Part shown: one piece after another, positions 44,255 to 53,254 of the stretch
Position numbering within the stretch: the stretch's first letter is position 1
How the letters are laid out: each line of letters begins with the position of its first letter
Assembly (NCBI RefSeq): GCF_009688945.1
Contig: NZ_AP021874.1
Coordinates: forward strand, 1,984,001 to 2,048,000
DNA: 64,000 nucleotides
Source: Desulfosarcina alkanivorans
GTDB lineage: Bacteria; Desulfobacterota; Desulfobacteria; Desulfobacterales; Desulfosarcinaceae
Direction: 5' to 3'
Translations under genes and position numbers: made by a program
The notes under the pieces: generated by a model
Databases searched by the model: none
What the model saw: the letters and a program-made list of their open reading frames with translations, nothing else
What the model was told of the DNA's origin: nothing

Positions 44255-45165
44255 AAATTGATCAGGTAAAACGGATTCTGGCCCTCGGCGCAGGAACCAT
44301 GGGGCATCAAATCGGTTTTTTATGCGCCGTTCACGGGTTTGAAGTGAGGATCTACGACAAGGCGCCGGACATGCTCGACAGGGCGCGCGGGCGCGTGGAC
44401 CGCCTGGTCCGGGGCTTCATCAAAAACGGCCGAATCGATGCCGAAGACGCACCGGCGATTTTAAATCGTATCTCCTATACCGACGATGCCGTTTCCGCCG
44501 CCGTCGACGTCGACATCGTCACCGAATCGGTGCCGGAGGACCCCGAACTCAAGGGCGAGGTCTTCTCGACATTCAACCGCCTGTGCCCGCAGCGAACGGT
44601 GTTCACGACCAACACGTCCACCCTGGTCCCCTCCATGTTCGCCGAGGCCACCGGGCGGCCGGATCGCTTCCTTGCATTCCACTTTCACGATATTCTGCTC
44701 ACCGATGTCGTGGATGTGATGCCCCACCCGGGCACGTCGGCCGATTCGGTGGCCCTGATCCGGGCCTTTGCCGAGCGCCTGCAGCAGACCGTCATCGTAT
44801 TGGAACGTGAGAATTTCGGCTACGTGTTCAACGCCATGCTCAGCGACCTGTTCAAGAGTGCGCTGACCCTGGCATCCAACCGGGTGGCCGCCGTCGAGGA
44901 CATCGACCGGGCCTGGATGGGAGTGCTTCAGGCCCCCATGGGGCCCTTCGGCATGATGGACAGTGTGGGCGTGGACACGGTGTGGAAGGTCACCGACTAC
45001 TGGGCCAGGGCCACCAGGGAGCCGCAGGGCGAGGCCAATGCCGCCTTTTTGAAGCGCCGGGTGGACCAGGGCAGGCTGGGGGCAAAATGCGGTGCCGGGT
45101 TTTACGACTACCCGTCCCCGGCGTTCAGGCAGCCCGGCTTTCTCAAACAAAAAACCGGAAAGTAG
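44251..45165 (+). CDS. 3-hydroxyacyl-CoA dehydrogenase
   Basis: Oxidises 3-hydroxyacyl-CoA with NAD. The 304 residues start with the dinucleotide motif LGAGTMGHQIG. They show the family sequence DIVTESVPEDPELKGEVFS, TNTSTLVPS, the catalytic His-Glu pair region (AFHFHD and the later LERENFGYVFN), and the C-terminal domain PMGPFGMMDSVGVDTVW. AGGAAGACGG precedes the ATG, which overlaps etfA. The missing enoyl-CoA hydratase and thiolase must be encoded elsewhere. Confidence 0.93.
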   Translation: MKIDQVKRILALGAGTMGHQIGFLCAVHGFEVRIYDKAPDMLDRARGRVDRLVRGFIKNGRIDAEDAPAILNRISYTDDAVSAAVDVDIVTESVPEDPELKGEVFSTFNRLCPQRTVFTTNTSTLVPSMFAEATGRPDRFLAFHFHDILLTDVVDVMPHPGTSADSVALIRAFAERLQQTVIVLERENFGYVFNAMLSDLFKSALTLASNRVAAVEDIDRAWMGVLQAPMGPFGMMDSVGVDTVWKVTDYWARATREPQGEANAAFLKRRVDQGRLGAKCGAGFYDYPSPAFRQPGFLKQKTGK

Positions 45166-45990
45166 AAGAGACCGGGCTGAAGGGTGATGCGATCTGTCAT
45201 TGCCATTCACGGCCGGCATCTCAAGACGCCGCCGCCCCGCCGATATGGCGTGACAGATATCACTGCCGGCGTTCAGACTCGCCACAACAGATGGGGCGTC
45301 GTCCCATTTCAGGCCGGTGACATGTTCTCGCAGGAAAACTGTCTTTTGGGTCAACCCGTTTTTCGTGTAGCAGCCATCAGCAGCTGCGAATGCGGTTCAA
45401 ATCCATATCGCCTCGAGCAGTTCCATCCCCACCCGAAAATCAGCATCCCGATTGAAACGGGATGCAGGTCCCCACAGCGCGCCCACCGAAGAAAAAAAGA
45501 AAACGCGTGTATTGGAAATCTCTCCCACCAGCCTGCTGCCATCGGGTTTGCCGGGCCGTTTCTGCTTACCGCCCCATAAGGTCCCCAATTCAGAGAACCG
45601 GCTGCCAATGAGGATTCCCCGACTCGAAGGGCCTTTCTATACCGCCGGATCGAGCAGAACTAACAGTCAATGAACGATGAAGGAAACAGGAAACGGCAGG
45701 ATAGCCGCGCCCGTGTCGGATAATTTTCCAGAATGGAAAAAGTTTTTTTTCTATACCCGATCCGTCCTCACGCTGAGAATCGGCAACCGCCCTGAAAAAC
45801 GCCGGATAATTTCTTTCCGCTGGTGGCATGCATTCTGCCTTTTGTTCCATCAACGCCACAATTTCTAATCGGCTTTAGTTGGCCGAAAAAAGGAACCATG
45901 AGGAGATTGGAGGGCAATTTTTCTTTTTTTACAGGGTTGAATTCGGACGTGTTTTAAACAATGCATGTGAGCAGAAGGAGGAGACCAGAG
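45166..45990. other. Longest gene-free stretch, about 825 bases
   Basis: It separates the beta-oxidation locus from the HisD/ABC run. A plus frame at 45184-45579 has no ribosome site and no protein-like pattern. The right third is AT-rich and holds a candidate sigma-54 promoter (45824-45839) and the AAGGAGGAG ribosome site of the next gene. Nothing else is recognised; it may contain remnants of a lost gene. Confidence 0.45.
45824..45839 (+). promoter_or_regulatory. Candidate sigma-54 promoter upstream of the HisD-like gene
   Basis: TGGCATGCATTCTGCC has GG and GC separated by exactly 10 bases and matches most of TGGCAC-N5-TTGC. It is 150 bases upstream of the start at 45991. No enhancer-binding protein gene is adjacent, although an NtrC-type gene lies at 2532-3968 in the window. 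Confidence 0.45.
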
Positions 45991-47304
45991 ATGAGTTCAT
46001 ATTTGAAAAAAGCCGCAAAAACACCGGAAACCGATGAACGGGAAACACAGGAAATCGTCGAAGGGATCCTGAAGGATGTTCGTGAAAACGGAGAAGAGGC
46101 GTTTCGCCGCCACTACGGTGCAAAATTCGAGAATTGGAGCGGCAAACTGATATTGTCCCCGGAGGAAATCGAAACCCAGGGCGCCGCGATACCCGATCAG
46201 CTCAAGGAGGACTTAACGTTCGCCTACGATCAGGTTTACGGGTTCGCCGTCCAACAGCGGGAAAGCATGAAAGAGTTCGAGACGGAAATCTATCCCGGTG
46301 TGACGCTGGGCCAGCGGTTGATTCCGTGCAATTGTGCAGGCTGTTATATTCCCGGAGGTCGGTTTGCCCATGCCGCCTCGGCCATCATGAGCATCGCCAC
46401 CGCCAAAGCGGCCGGTGTCCCTTTTGTGACGGCCATTTCACCGTCCCACGACGGATTGACCATCAATCCGGCCATTCTCTATGCGGTATCCCTGTGCAAG
46501 CCCGATGTGTTCATGATGATGGGCGGTGCCCATGCCATCGCGGCCCTGGCCTATGGGCATTTCACGGGCCACCCGGCGGATGTGATCGTGGGCCCGGGCA
46601 ACCGGTTCGTAGCCGAAGCCAAACGAATTCTTTTCGGGCAGATCGGCATCGACGTGTTCGCCGGTCCGACGGAATCGCTCATTCTGGCCGACCGGACTGC
46701 GGATCCCTATATCGTCGCCATGGATCTGATGAGCCAGGCGGAACATGGCTACGATTCCCCGGTCTGGCTGGTCACGGATTCGAAAACCGTGGGCCAAGCC
46801 GTCCTCGAGTGGATGCCCAAGGTCATCGGCGACTTGCCCAACCCTGAGGTCGCAGAGGCTGCCTGGCGGGACTACGGCGAAGTGGTGCTCTGCGCGGATC
46901 GCGAAGAGATGGCCGAAGTCAACGACGTGTACGCCGCCGAGCACGTGCAGGTCATTGCGGAAGACCTTGACTGGTGGGTAAACAACTTGACCAACTACGG
47001 TTCGTTATTTCTCGGCGAAGCCTGCACGGTTCCATACGGAGACAAGACGTCGGGCACCAACCACATTTTGCCCACCAAGAAGGCGGCCCGTTATTCGGGC
47101 GGATTGAGCGTCGGGAAATTCATCAAAACCGTTACCTACCAGAAACTGACCGAAGCGGCCAATCTGAAAATCGGCGCGGTGGCCTCGCGTATCTCCCGCA
47201 TCGAAGGCATGGAGGGGCATGCCCGGGCCGCCGATGTCCGGCTGCGAAAATACTTCCCGGACGAGTCCTTTGATTTCGAGGTTTATACACCGCCGGCGAA
47301 CTGA
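45991..47304 (+). CDS. Histidinol dehydrogenase-family enzyme (paralogue, HpsN-like)
   Basis: HisD-type enzymes oxidise an alcohol to an acid in two NAD-dependent steps at a zinc site. The 437 residues keep the zinc ligands (Gln and His in MSQAEHGYDSP, Asp in GDKTSGTNHILPT, His in IEGMEGHARA) and the catalytic Glu-His pair in AEHVQVI. The wording KKAARYSGGLSVGKFIKTVT differs from true histidine-pathway HisD and resembles paralogues such as sulfopropanediol dehydrogenase HpsN (from memory). No his genes are nearby. AAGGAGGAG supports the ATG at 45991. It heads a run with a DegT enzyme and a sulfonate-type importer, so a role in catabolism of an imported alcohol is likely. Confidence 0.88.
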   Translation: MSSYLKKAAKTPETDERETQEIVEGILKDVRENGEEAFRRHYGAKFENWSGKLILSPEEIETQGAAIPDQLKEDLTFAYDQVYGFAVQQRESMKEFETEIYPGVTLGQRLIPCNCAGCYIPGGRFAHAASAIMSIATAKAAGVPFVTAISPSHDGLTINPAILYAVSLCKPDVFMMMGGAHAIAALAYGHFTGHPADVIVGPGNRFVAEAKRILFGQIGIDVFAGPTESLILADRTADPYIVAMDLMSQAEHGYDSPVWLVTDSKTVGQAVLEWMPKVIGDLPNPEVAEAAWRDYGEVVLCADREEMAEVNDVYAAEHVQVIAEDLDWWVNNLTNYGSLFLGEACTVPYGDKTSGTNHILPTKKAARYSGGLSVGKFIKTVTYQKLTEAANLKIGAVASRISRIEGMEGHARAADVRLRKYFPDESFDFEVYTPPAN

Positions 47305-47362
47305 GCCTGAGAAAAGGATTTCAGGCGGCGGTCCGGACGGGGCCGCCGCCCAAGGAGAGGAT

Positions 47363-48601
47363 ATGGATGTGGAATGTTCCGACCCATTGGTTTTTACCAA
47401 AGAGTTCACCCGGCAGGAACCGCTGCCTGAGGAAAGCGTCCGCCGGGCGGTGGCCATCATGGAAAGCGGCCGGCTGCATCGGTACAACACCGCCGCCGGG
47501 GAAACCGCCGAGGCCGCCCTGCTGGAAACCGAGTTCGCCGCTTATATGGGCACCCGTTATTGCCTGGCCTGCGCCTCCTGCGGCAGCGCCATCTACCTGG
47601 CCTTGGAAAGCGCCGGCGTCCGCCCCGGCGACGCCGTGCTGTGCAACGCCTACACCCTGGCGCCGGTGCCCGGGGCCATCGAAAATGCCGGCGGCCGGAC
47701 CATCCTGGTGGAAATCACCGACGACTACACCATCGATCTGGACGACCTGGATCGCAAAGCCGCCGGGAGCGGCGCCCGCTTCTTCCTGCTATCCCACATG
47801 CGGGGGCACATCGCCGACATGGACCGGATCATGGCGGCCTGCCGCCGCCACGGCCTGGTTCTCATCGAAGACTGCGCCCACACCATGGGCGCCCGCTGGG
47901 ACGGAAAACGCAGCGGCACCTTCGGCGCCGTCGCCTGTTACAGCACCCAGACCTACAAGCACATGAATTCCGGGGAAGGCGGGCTGCTGGTCACCGATGA
48001 CGACGACGTGATGGCCCGGGCCATCCTCTTTTCCGGCTCCTACATGCTCTATGAGCGCCATGTCAGCCGGCCGTCAATGGCGGTCTTCGACAAGTACAAG
48101 ACGATCATCCCCAACTTCAGCATGCGTATGGACAATTTACGTGCCGCCCTGCTCCGTCCCCAGCTCCGCAGACTCGACACCCAGTGCCGGCGATGGAACG
48201 AACGCTACCGCCTGCTGGAAACCGCGCTCAACGCCATCGACCACGTGCAGGTGCCCGTACGGGACCGCCGGGAAGCCTATGTGGGCAGTTCCATCCAGTT
48301 TACGCTCCAAGGGGTCAACCGCGGGCAGGTCGAGAACTTCCTGGCCGGATGCGCCGAACGGGGGGTGGAGATCAAATGGTTCGGATGGTCCGAGCCCAAC
48401 GGGTTCACCAGTTCCTTTGACAGTTGGGCCTACATACAGGACATGCCCGATCTGCCCGCCACCCGCAGGGTCCTCGATTTCATGTGCGACTTTCGGATTC
48501 CGCTGACGTTTTCCCTCGAGGACTGCCGTCTCATCGCCCGGATCATCCAGGACGTCATCGGCGCCATCGTCGGAACCGGCGGGGAACCTATTCAGCCCTA
48601 A
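47363..48601 (+). CDS. DegT/DnrJ/EryC1-type PLP aminotransferase
   Basis: PLP enzyme of 412 residues. The cofactor lysine is in TQTYKHMNSGEGGLLVT, and the Asp pair in LIEDCAHTMGARWDGKRSG is typical. The N-terminus has FAAYMGTRYCLACASCGSAI. Classical members aminate nucleotide sugars, but no sugar genes are nearby; the position between a HisD paralogue and an importer suggests another aldehyde or ketone substrate. CAAGGAGAGG precedes the ATG at 47363; the frame is open upstream without similarity. The ABC ATPase starts 20 bases later. Confidence 0.9.
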   Translation: MDVECSDPLVFTKEFTRQEPLPEESVRRAVAIMESGRLHRYNTAAGETAEAALLETEFAAYMGTRYCLACASCGSAIYLALESAGVRPGDAVLCNAYTLAPVPGAIENAGGRTILVEITDDYTIDLDDLDRKAAGSGARFFLLSHMRGHIADMDRIMAACRRHGLVLIEDCAHTMGARWDGKRSGTFGAVACYSTQTYKHMNSGEGGLLVTDDDDVMARAILFSGSYMLYERHVSRPSMAVFDKYKTIIPNFSMRMDNLRAALLRPQLRRLDTQCRRWNERYRLLETALNAIDHVQVPVRDRREAYVGSSIQFTLQGVNRGQVENFLAGCAERGVEIKWFGWSEPNGFTSSFDSWAYIQDMPDLPATRRVLDFMCDFRIPLTFSLEDCRLIARIIQDVIGAIVGTGGEPIQP

Positions 48602-48621
48602 CCCAGCCCGGGGGATAAGCC

Positions 48622-49377
48622 ATGGCCGAAGCAAGCGGCACCGCCCAATACATCGAAGTTCGCAACCTGACCAAGGCGTTCGACGAGCTGGTGGTCCTGA
48701 ACGATATCTCTTTCAACATCGACCGGGGCGAACTGGTGAGCATCGTCGGCCCGACCGGATGCGGCAAGACCACCTTCATGAACACGCTCAGCAAACTCAT
48801 CCCGGCCACCGCCGGCGACATCTGGATCAACGGAGAGCCGGCCGATCCGCGCACCCACAACATCGCCTACGTGTTCCAGGAGCCCACCAGTTTGCCCTGG
48901 CGCAAGGTTCGGGACAACGTGGCCTACGGCATGGAAGTCAAACACGTGCCCCAAAAGGAGAAAAACGAACGGCTCGACCGGATTCTCGACCTGGTGGGGC
49001 TGGCCGACTGCGCGGATCTCTACCCCAACCAGATTTCGGCCAGCATGGAACAGCGCATCGCCGTGGCCCGGGCCTTTGCCACCGACCCGGACCTGCTGCT
49101 CATGGACGAGCCTTACGGCCAGCTCGACATCAAGCTGCGCTACTACCTGGAAGACGAGTTGATCCGGCTGTGGCAGAAGCTCAAAGCCACGGTGATCTTC
49201 GTGACCCACAACATCGAAGAGGCGGTCTACCTGGCCGAACGGATCCTGGTGCTGAGCAACAAGCCGACCACCATCAAAGGAGACATCCGGGTCGACCTGC
49301 CCCGCCCCCGCGACTATCTGGACCCAGACTTCATAAGGATCCGCAAAGAGGTGACCGACATGATCCGCTGGTGGTAA
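48622..49377 (+). CDS. ABC transporter ATPase, sulfonate/taurine/nitrate type, with degenerate signature
   Basis: First of two ATPases of this importer, 251 residues. Walker A (GPTGCGKTT, 43-51), the Q loop (VFQEPTSLPW), Walker B (LLLMDEPYGQLD) and the H loop (His196, VTHNIEEA) are all intact. The signature, normally LSGGM or LSGGQ, is ISASM at 138-142 (NQISASMEQRIAVARA), so both glycines are lost. The second ATPase (52348-53136) has a normal signature but a changed H loop. In a heterodimer this leaves one normal ATP site and one double-defective site. It is followed by the solute-binding protein gene. Confidence 0.93.
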   Translation: MAEASGTAQYIEVRNLTKAFDELVVLNDISFNIDRGELVSIVGPTGCGKTTFMNTLSKLIPATAGDIWINGEPADPRTHNIAYVFQEPTSLPWRKVRDNVAYGMEVKHVPQKEKNERLDRILDLVGLADCADLYPNQISASMEQRIAVARAFATDPDLLLMDEPYGQLDIKLRYYLEDELIRLWQKLKATVIFVTHNIEEAVYLAERILVLSNKPTTIKGDIRVDLPRPRDYLDPDFIRIRKEVTDMIRWW

Positions 49378-49541
49378 CCGCTTCCACCGGCAGGAGGCGG
49401 GTCGCCGGCCCGGTGACCCCTGCCGGGGCGAGTCCCGAAAGATGGACCCAATCCGACAAACAAAGCGCGTTACGACCAAAGGTGCAGCGCGCATACACCT
49501 CCCCGAACGGGGAGCCCAACCGCATTGCAAAGGAGAAGAAG

Positions 49542-50624
49542 ATGAGAAAAAACCGCTTGGCAACAAAATGGATCGTCCTGGTTCTGGCGCTGGCCGTTTT
49601 CCTGGTACCGGGCCCGGCATTTTCCAAAAGCAAGACCGTTGCCCTGAACACCGGCTGGCTGCCGGAACTGGCCACCTTCCCGGTCTGGATGGGCATCCAG
49701 AACGGCTGGTTCCATGACGAAGGAATCGACCTGGGCAAAAAGCTGACCTATTTCGATTCGGGTATGGCCGTGGTCGAGGCGCTGCCCGCCGGACGCACCG
49801 TTTTGGGCGGCATGGGCGCGGTGCCCTGGCTGGTGGCGGCCCTGCGCCACGATGCCTACGCCATTGCCATCTCCAACGACGACTCCACCTCCAACTCGGT
49901 CATGGTGCGGCCGGGCAGTCCCATCCTGACCGCCAAAGGGGTCAACAAATACTTTCCCGAGACCTTGGGTTCCGCCGAAACCGTGCGGGGCAAGACGGTG
50001 CTGGTGACCACCGTGTCGTCCGGTCACTACGCCCTGGCCACCTGGCTCAAACGGATCGGGCTGACGGAAAGTGACATCGTGGTAAAAAACATGGACCAGG
50101 GCCAGGCGCTGGCCGCCTACGACGCGGGCATCGGTGACGCCGTGGTGCTCTGGGCGCCGTTCATGTACACCGCCTTGTCCAAAGGCTGGGTCATCGCCAA
50201 CATGGACTCCCAGAAAGGGGCCAACCAGGCCAACTTCGTGGTGGTCTCCAAGCAATTCGCCGACCAGCACCCGGATCAGGTGGCCAAGGCCCTGAAAGTC
50301 TATCTCAAGGGCATCGACCGGCTCAAGGCAGAGGGTGCCCAGCTCGCCCCGGCCTTCGTCAAATTCCTCAACGACTGGGCCGGACAGGAATTGTCGGTGA
50401 AAGACGCGGGCATGGACATCGAAAACCACACCGTCTATTCGCTCGAGGAGCAGCTCGCCCTTTTCGACGACAGCCACGGGCCGTCGGAAATGGACAAGTG
50501 GATCAGGGGCAGTTCGGACTTTTTCGTCAAGCAGGGCAAATTCACCCGGGCCGAGATGGACAAGGTGGTCAACGGCCATTTCATCAACGGCAAGTTCCTG
50601 AAGATGATCGCCGAAGAAAAGTAG
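49542..50624 (+). CDS. ABC transporter solute-binding protein, SsuA/TauA/NitT type
   Basis: Periplasmic binding protein of 360 residues. The Sec signal peptide (KWIVLVLALAVFLVPGPAFS) is cleaved near AFSKSK. The mature sequence follows the NMT1/SsuA pattern: VALNTGWLPELATFPVWMGI, NGWFHDEGIDLG, then VEALPAGRTVLGGMGAVPWL and a GKTVLVTTVSSGHYALATWL segment. AAAGGAGAAG precedes the ATG. This family binds sulfonates, nitrate, thiamine precursors and other small compounds, so the ligand is open. It lies between the first ATPase and the first permease. Confidence 0.92.
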   Translation: MRKNRLATKWIVLVLALAVFLVPGPAFSKSKTVALNTGWLPELATFPVWMGIQNGWFHDEGIDLGKKLTYFDSGMAVVEALPAGRTVLGGMGAVPWLVAALRHDAYAIAISNDDSTSNSVMVRPGSPILTAKGVNKYFPETLGSAETVRGKTVLVTTVSSGHYALATWLKRIGLTESDIVVKNMDQGQALAAYDAGIGDAVVLWAPFMYTALSKGWVIANMDSQKGANQANFVVVSKQFADQHPDQVAKALKVYLKGIDRLKAEGAQLAPAFVKFLNDWAGQELSVKDAGMDIENHTVYSLEEQLALFDDSHGPSEMDKWIRGSSDFFVKQGKFTRAEMDKVVNGHFINGKFLKMIAEEK

Positions 50625-50723
50625 GGGTAACGGCCGGCCGCGGTGCCGCTTGACGGCGGCGCCGCGGGCCGGAAACGCCCCCGGCCCGAAGGTCGCGGCC
50701 GGGGCAGGAGAAAGGCGGCAACC

Positions 50724-51509
50724 ATGGCAAACGCCAGCACCCGGAAATACATACTCAAAATATTGCCCTTTGCCAGCGTCGCGCTGTTTTTCGGCGCGTG
50801 GCAGGTGATCGTGGATGTGGGCATCGTGCCGCGGGTCTTTCTGGCGACGCCGACGGACGTGGTCAAACTGCTGGTGGTCAAGCTGTACCAGACCAAACCG
50901 GATGGCGCGCTGCTGGTCACCCATACCTGGGTCAGCCTTCAGGAGGCGGTCTACGGTTACATGCTGGCGCTGGCCTTCGGGGTCCCGCTGGGATTGCTCA
51001 TGGGCTGGTTTTACACCATCGAGGGCCTGGCCCGGCCCCTGTTCGAGATGATCCGTCCCATTCCGGCCGTGGCCTGGATACCCTTGACGATTTTCTGGTT
51101 CGGCATTGGCATGTCGGGCAAGGTCTTCATCATCTGGCTGTCGGGCATCGTTCCCTGCGTGATCAATTCCTTTACCGGGGTGAAGCTGACCAACCCGACC
51201 CTGATTCAGATGGCCCGGACTTACGGGGCGACCAAATGGCAGATCTTCTATCAGATTTGTATTCCTTCCGCCTTGCCGATGGTTTTCGGTGCCTTGCAGA
51301 TCGCCCTGGCCGCCTGCTGGACGACGCTGGTGGCTGCCGAGTTGATCGCCGCCGACACCGGGCTCGGTTTTCTCATCACCATGGGCCGGCGCCTGGTCCG
51401 GCCGGACATGGTGGTGCTCGGCATGATGATGGTCGGCCTGACCGGATTCGTTATCGGCATTGTGGTGGACCTCATCGAAAAACGGCTGTTGGCCGGGATA
51501 CGGAGGTAA
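50724..51509 (+). CDS. ABC transporter permease, SsuC/TauC type (first)
   Basis: Inner-membrane subunit of 261 residues with about six membrane segments. It includes ALFFGAWQVIVDVGIVP and the motif PRVFLATPTDVVKLL. The ATPase-docking EAA-like loop reads MARTYGATKWQIFYQICIPS. AGGAGAAAGG lies upstream of the ATG at 50724; the frame is open further upstream without similarity. It is followed within 5 bases by a second, different permease, so the channel is probably a heterodimer. Confidence 0.93.
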   Translation: MANASTRKYILKILPFASVALFFGAWQVIVDVGIVPRVFLATPTDVVKLLVVKLYQTKPDGALLVTHTWVSLQEAVYGYMLALAFGVPLGLLMGWFYTIEGLARPLFEMIRPIPAVAWIPLTIFWFGIGMSGKVFIIWLSGIVPCVINSFTGVKLTNPTLIQMARTYGATKWQIFYQICIPSALPMVFGALQIALAACWTTLVAAELIAADTGLGFLITMGRRLVRPDMVVLGMMMVGLTGFVIGIVVDLIEKRLLAGIRR

Positions 51510-51514
51510 CGACG

Positions 51515-52372
51515 GTGAATCATGAACACGCTGCAGTCCTGTCGACGGATACCGTCAAAGGCAACGACCGGATCCGCCGCGCCCTCGACGCCCTCGCCTG
51601 GCCGCTGAAGAACCGCTACGGCCTTTATGTGCTGTCCATCGTTCTTTTCCTCCTGGTGTGGGACCTGTGCGCCCTTTACGACATCCTGGGAAAATTTCTT
51701 CCCCGACCCCATACGGTCATTGAGCAGATATGGGTGCTGATGTTCAAAAAACTCGCATCCAAAACCTTGTTCCAGCACCTGTGGGCCAGCCTCAGCCGGG
51801 TGCTTATCGGTTGGGCCATCGCCGTGGCCATCGCCGTCCCCCTGGGCGTGTTCATGGGTCTGAACCGCTACGTGAACGCCATCGTCAAACCGGTGTTCGA
51901 CCTGCTCAAGCCGATGCCGCCGATTTCCTGGATATCCCTGTCCATTTTGTGGTTCGGCATGGGGGAGACATCCAAGATTTTCATCATTGCCATCGGCAGT
52001 TTCGTCCCCTGCATCCTCAACGCCTACAACGGCATCCGGCTCATCGACCCGGCCCTTTATGATGCGGCCAGGATGCTGGGCGCCAACCGCCGGCAGCAGA
52101 TTCTCGAGGTCGGCTTCTTTGCCTCGGTGCCGGCGATCTTCGCCGGGCTCCAGATTTCGCTGAGCATCGCCTGGACCTGCGTTCTGGCCGCCGAACTGGT
52201 CGGGGCCCGCTCCGGCATGGGGTTTATCGTCATTCTGGGGATGAATTTGTGCAAGCCGCCCATGATCATCGCCGGCATGGCCGTGATCGCCTTGACGGCC
52301 TGGGGGCTGAGCGTGCTGATGACCTATCTGGAAAAACTGATTTGCCCATGGAAAAGGGAGATGCCGAATTGA
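51515..52372 (+). CDS. ABC transporter permease, SsuC/TauC type (second)
   Basis: Second membrane subunit, 285 residues, starting at GTG 51515 behind GGAGGT. A 45-residue N-terminal extension precedes the first segment (LYVLSIVLFLLVWDLCALYD). Family markers are FLPRPHTVIEQIW, GWAIAVAIAVPLGVFMG, and the docking loop DAARMLGANRRQQILEVGF. It overlaps the start of the second ATPase gene. Having two permeases and two ATPases in one SsuABC-type set is uncommon; most such importers use homodimers of each. Confidence 0.93.
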   Translation: MNHEHAAVLSTDTVKGNDRIRRALDALAWPLKNRYGLYVLSIVLFLLVWDLCALYDILGKFLPRPHTVIEQIWVLMFKKLASKTLFQHLWASLSRVLIGWAIAVAIAVPLGVFMGLNRYVNAIVKPVFDLLKPMPPISWISLSILWFGMGETSKIFIIAIGSFVPCILNAYNGIRLIDPALYDAARMLGANRRQQILEVGFFASVPAIFAGLQISLSIAWTCVLAAELVGARSGMGFIVILGMNLCKPPMIIAGMAVIALTAWGLSVLMTYLEKLICPWKREMPN

Positions 52373-53136
52373 ATGCTGCCGCCAGTAAAATTCACTGCGA
52401 AAACATCTGCAAGACCTTTATCCAAAAAAACACCCAGAAGGTCCATGTACTGGAGGGCATCGATCTCGATGTGCGGGAGAATGAATTCCTGGTGCTCCTG
52501 GGTCCGGGCCAGTCCGGAAAATCGACCCTGCTGCGGATACTGGCCGGTTTGGAAACCCCCAGCAGCGGCTCGGTCCTGCTGAACAACGAGACCCCCCAGG
52601 GCCCGGGTCCGGATCGTGCCATGGTCTTCCAGACCTACAGCCTGTTCCCGTGGCGGACGGTCCGGGGCAATGTGGAGATGGGGCCCAAGTTCAAGGGGAT
52701 GCCCAAAAAAGAAAGGCGGGAACTGGCCGATCATTACATCAAACTGGTCGGGCTGGACGGGTTTCAGGACGCCTTTCCCCACCAACTCAGCGGCGGCATG
52801 AAACAGCGGGTGGGTATCGCCAGGGCTTACGTGAACATTCCCGAAGTGCTTCTTCTGGATGAGCCGTTCGGTCAGCTGGATGCCCAGACCCGCTATCTCA
52901 TGGAACAGGAGGTGGTGCGGATATGGGAGCAGGACAAGCGCACCGTCCTTTTTGTAACCAATAATATCGATGAGGCCATCTATGTCGGTGACCGCATCGT
53001 CACCTTGAAAGGCAAGCTCCCGGGAACCATGGACGCGGTGTATCCGGTCGATCTGCCCCGCCCCCGGGAACATGCCGACCTGAAATTTCTGGAACTCAGG
53101 CGCCGGATCACCGACGCAACGGAATTGACCCTGTAA
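52348..53136 (+). CDS. ABC transporter ATPase (second), sulfonate/taurine type, H loop altered
   Basis: 262 residues from ATG 52348. Walker A (GPGQSGKST), the signature (LSGGMKQR) and Walker B (VLLLDEPFGQLD) are normal. The switch histidine is replaced by Asn205 (FVTNNIDEA). Its partner ATPase has the opposite pattern (see 48622-49377). An alternative start is the TTG at 52369, which has GGGAG 8 bases upstream and overlaps the permease stop; it would remove seven residues. Both permeases and both ATPases are within one run, which supports a four-protein membrane complex. Confidence 0.93.
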   Translation: MEKGDAELNAAASKIHCENICKTFIQKNTQKVHVLEGIDLDVRENEFLVLLGPGQSGKSTLLRILAGLETPSSGSVLLNNETPQGPGPDRAMVFQTYSLFPWRTVRGNVEMGPKFKGMPKKERRELADHYIKLVGLDGFQDAFPHQLSGGMKQRVGIARAYVNIPEVLLLDEPFGQLDAQTRYLMEQEVVRIWEQDKRTVLFVTNNIDEAIYVGDRIVTLKGKLPGTMDAVYPVDLPRPREHADLKFLELRRRITDATELTL

Positions 53137-53254
53137 GCATGGGCGTTCGGCACGAGGCCGTGAAAAAAGCGGCCTCGCCGGTCCCATGGGCTGGAAACCG
53201 GCGTGATTGCCCTGCACCGCAAAGACATGCCATAAACGTAAAGGAGGTTGGAGT

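Noticed and set aside
45184..45579. 131-codon plus-strand frame
   Set aside because: It has no ribosome site, unusual composition and no recognisable pattern; treated as non-coding.
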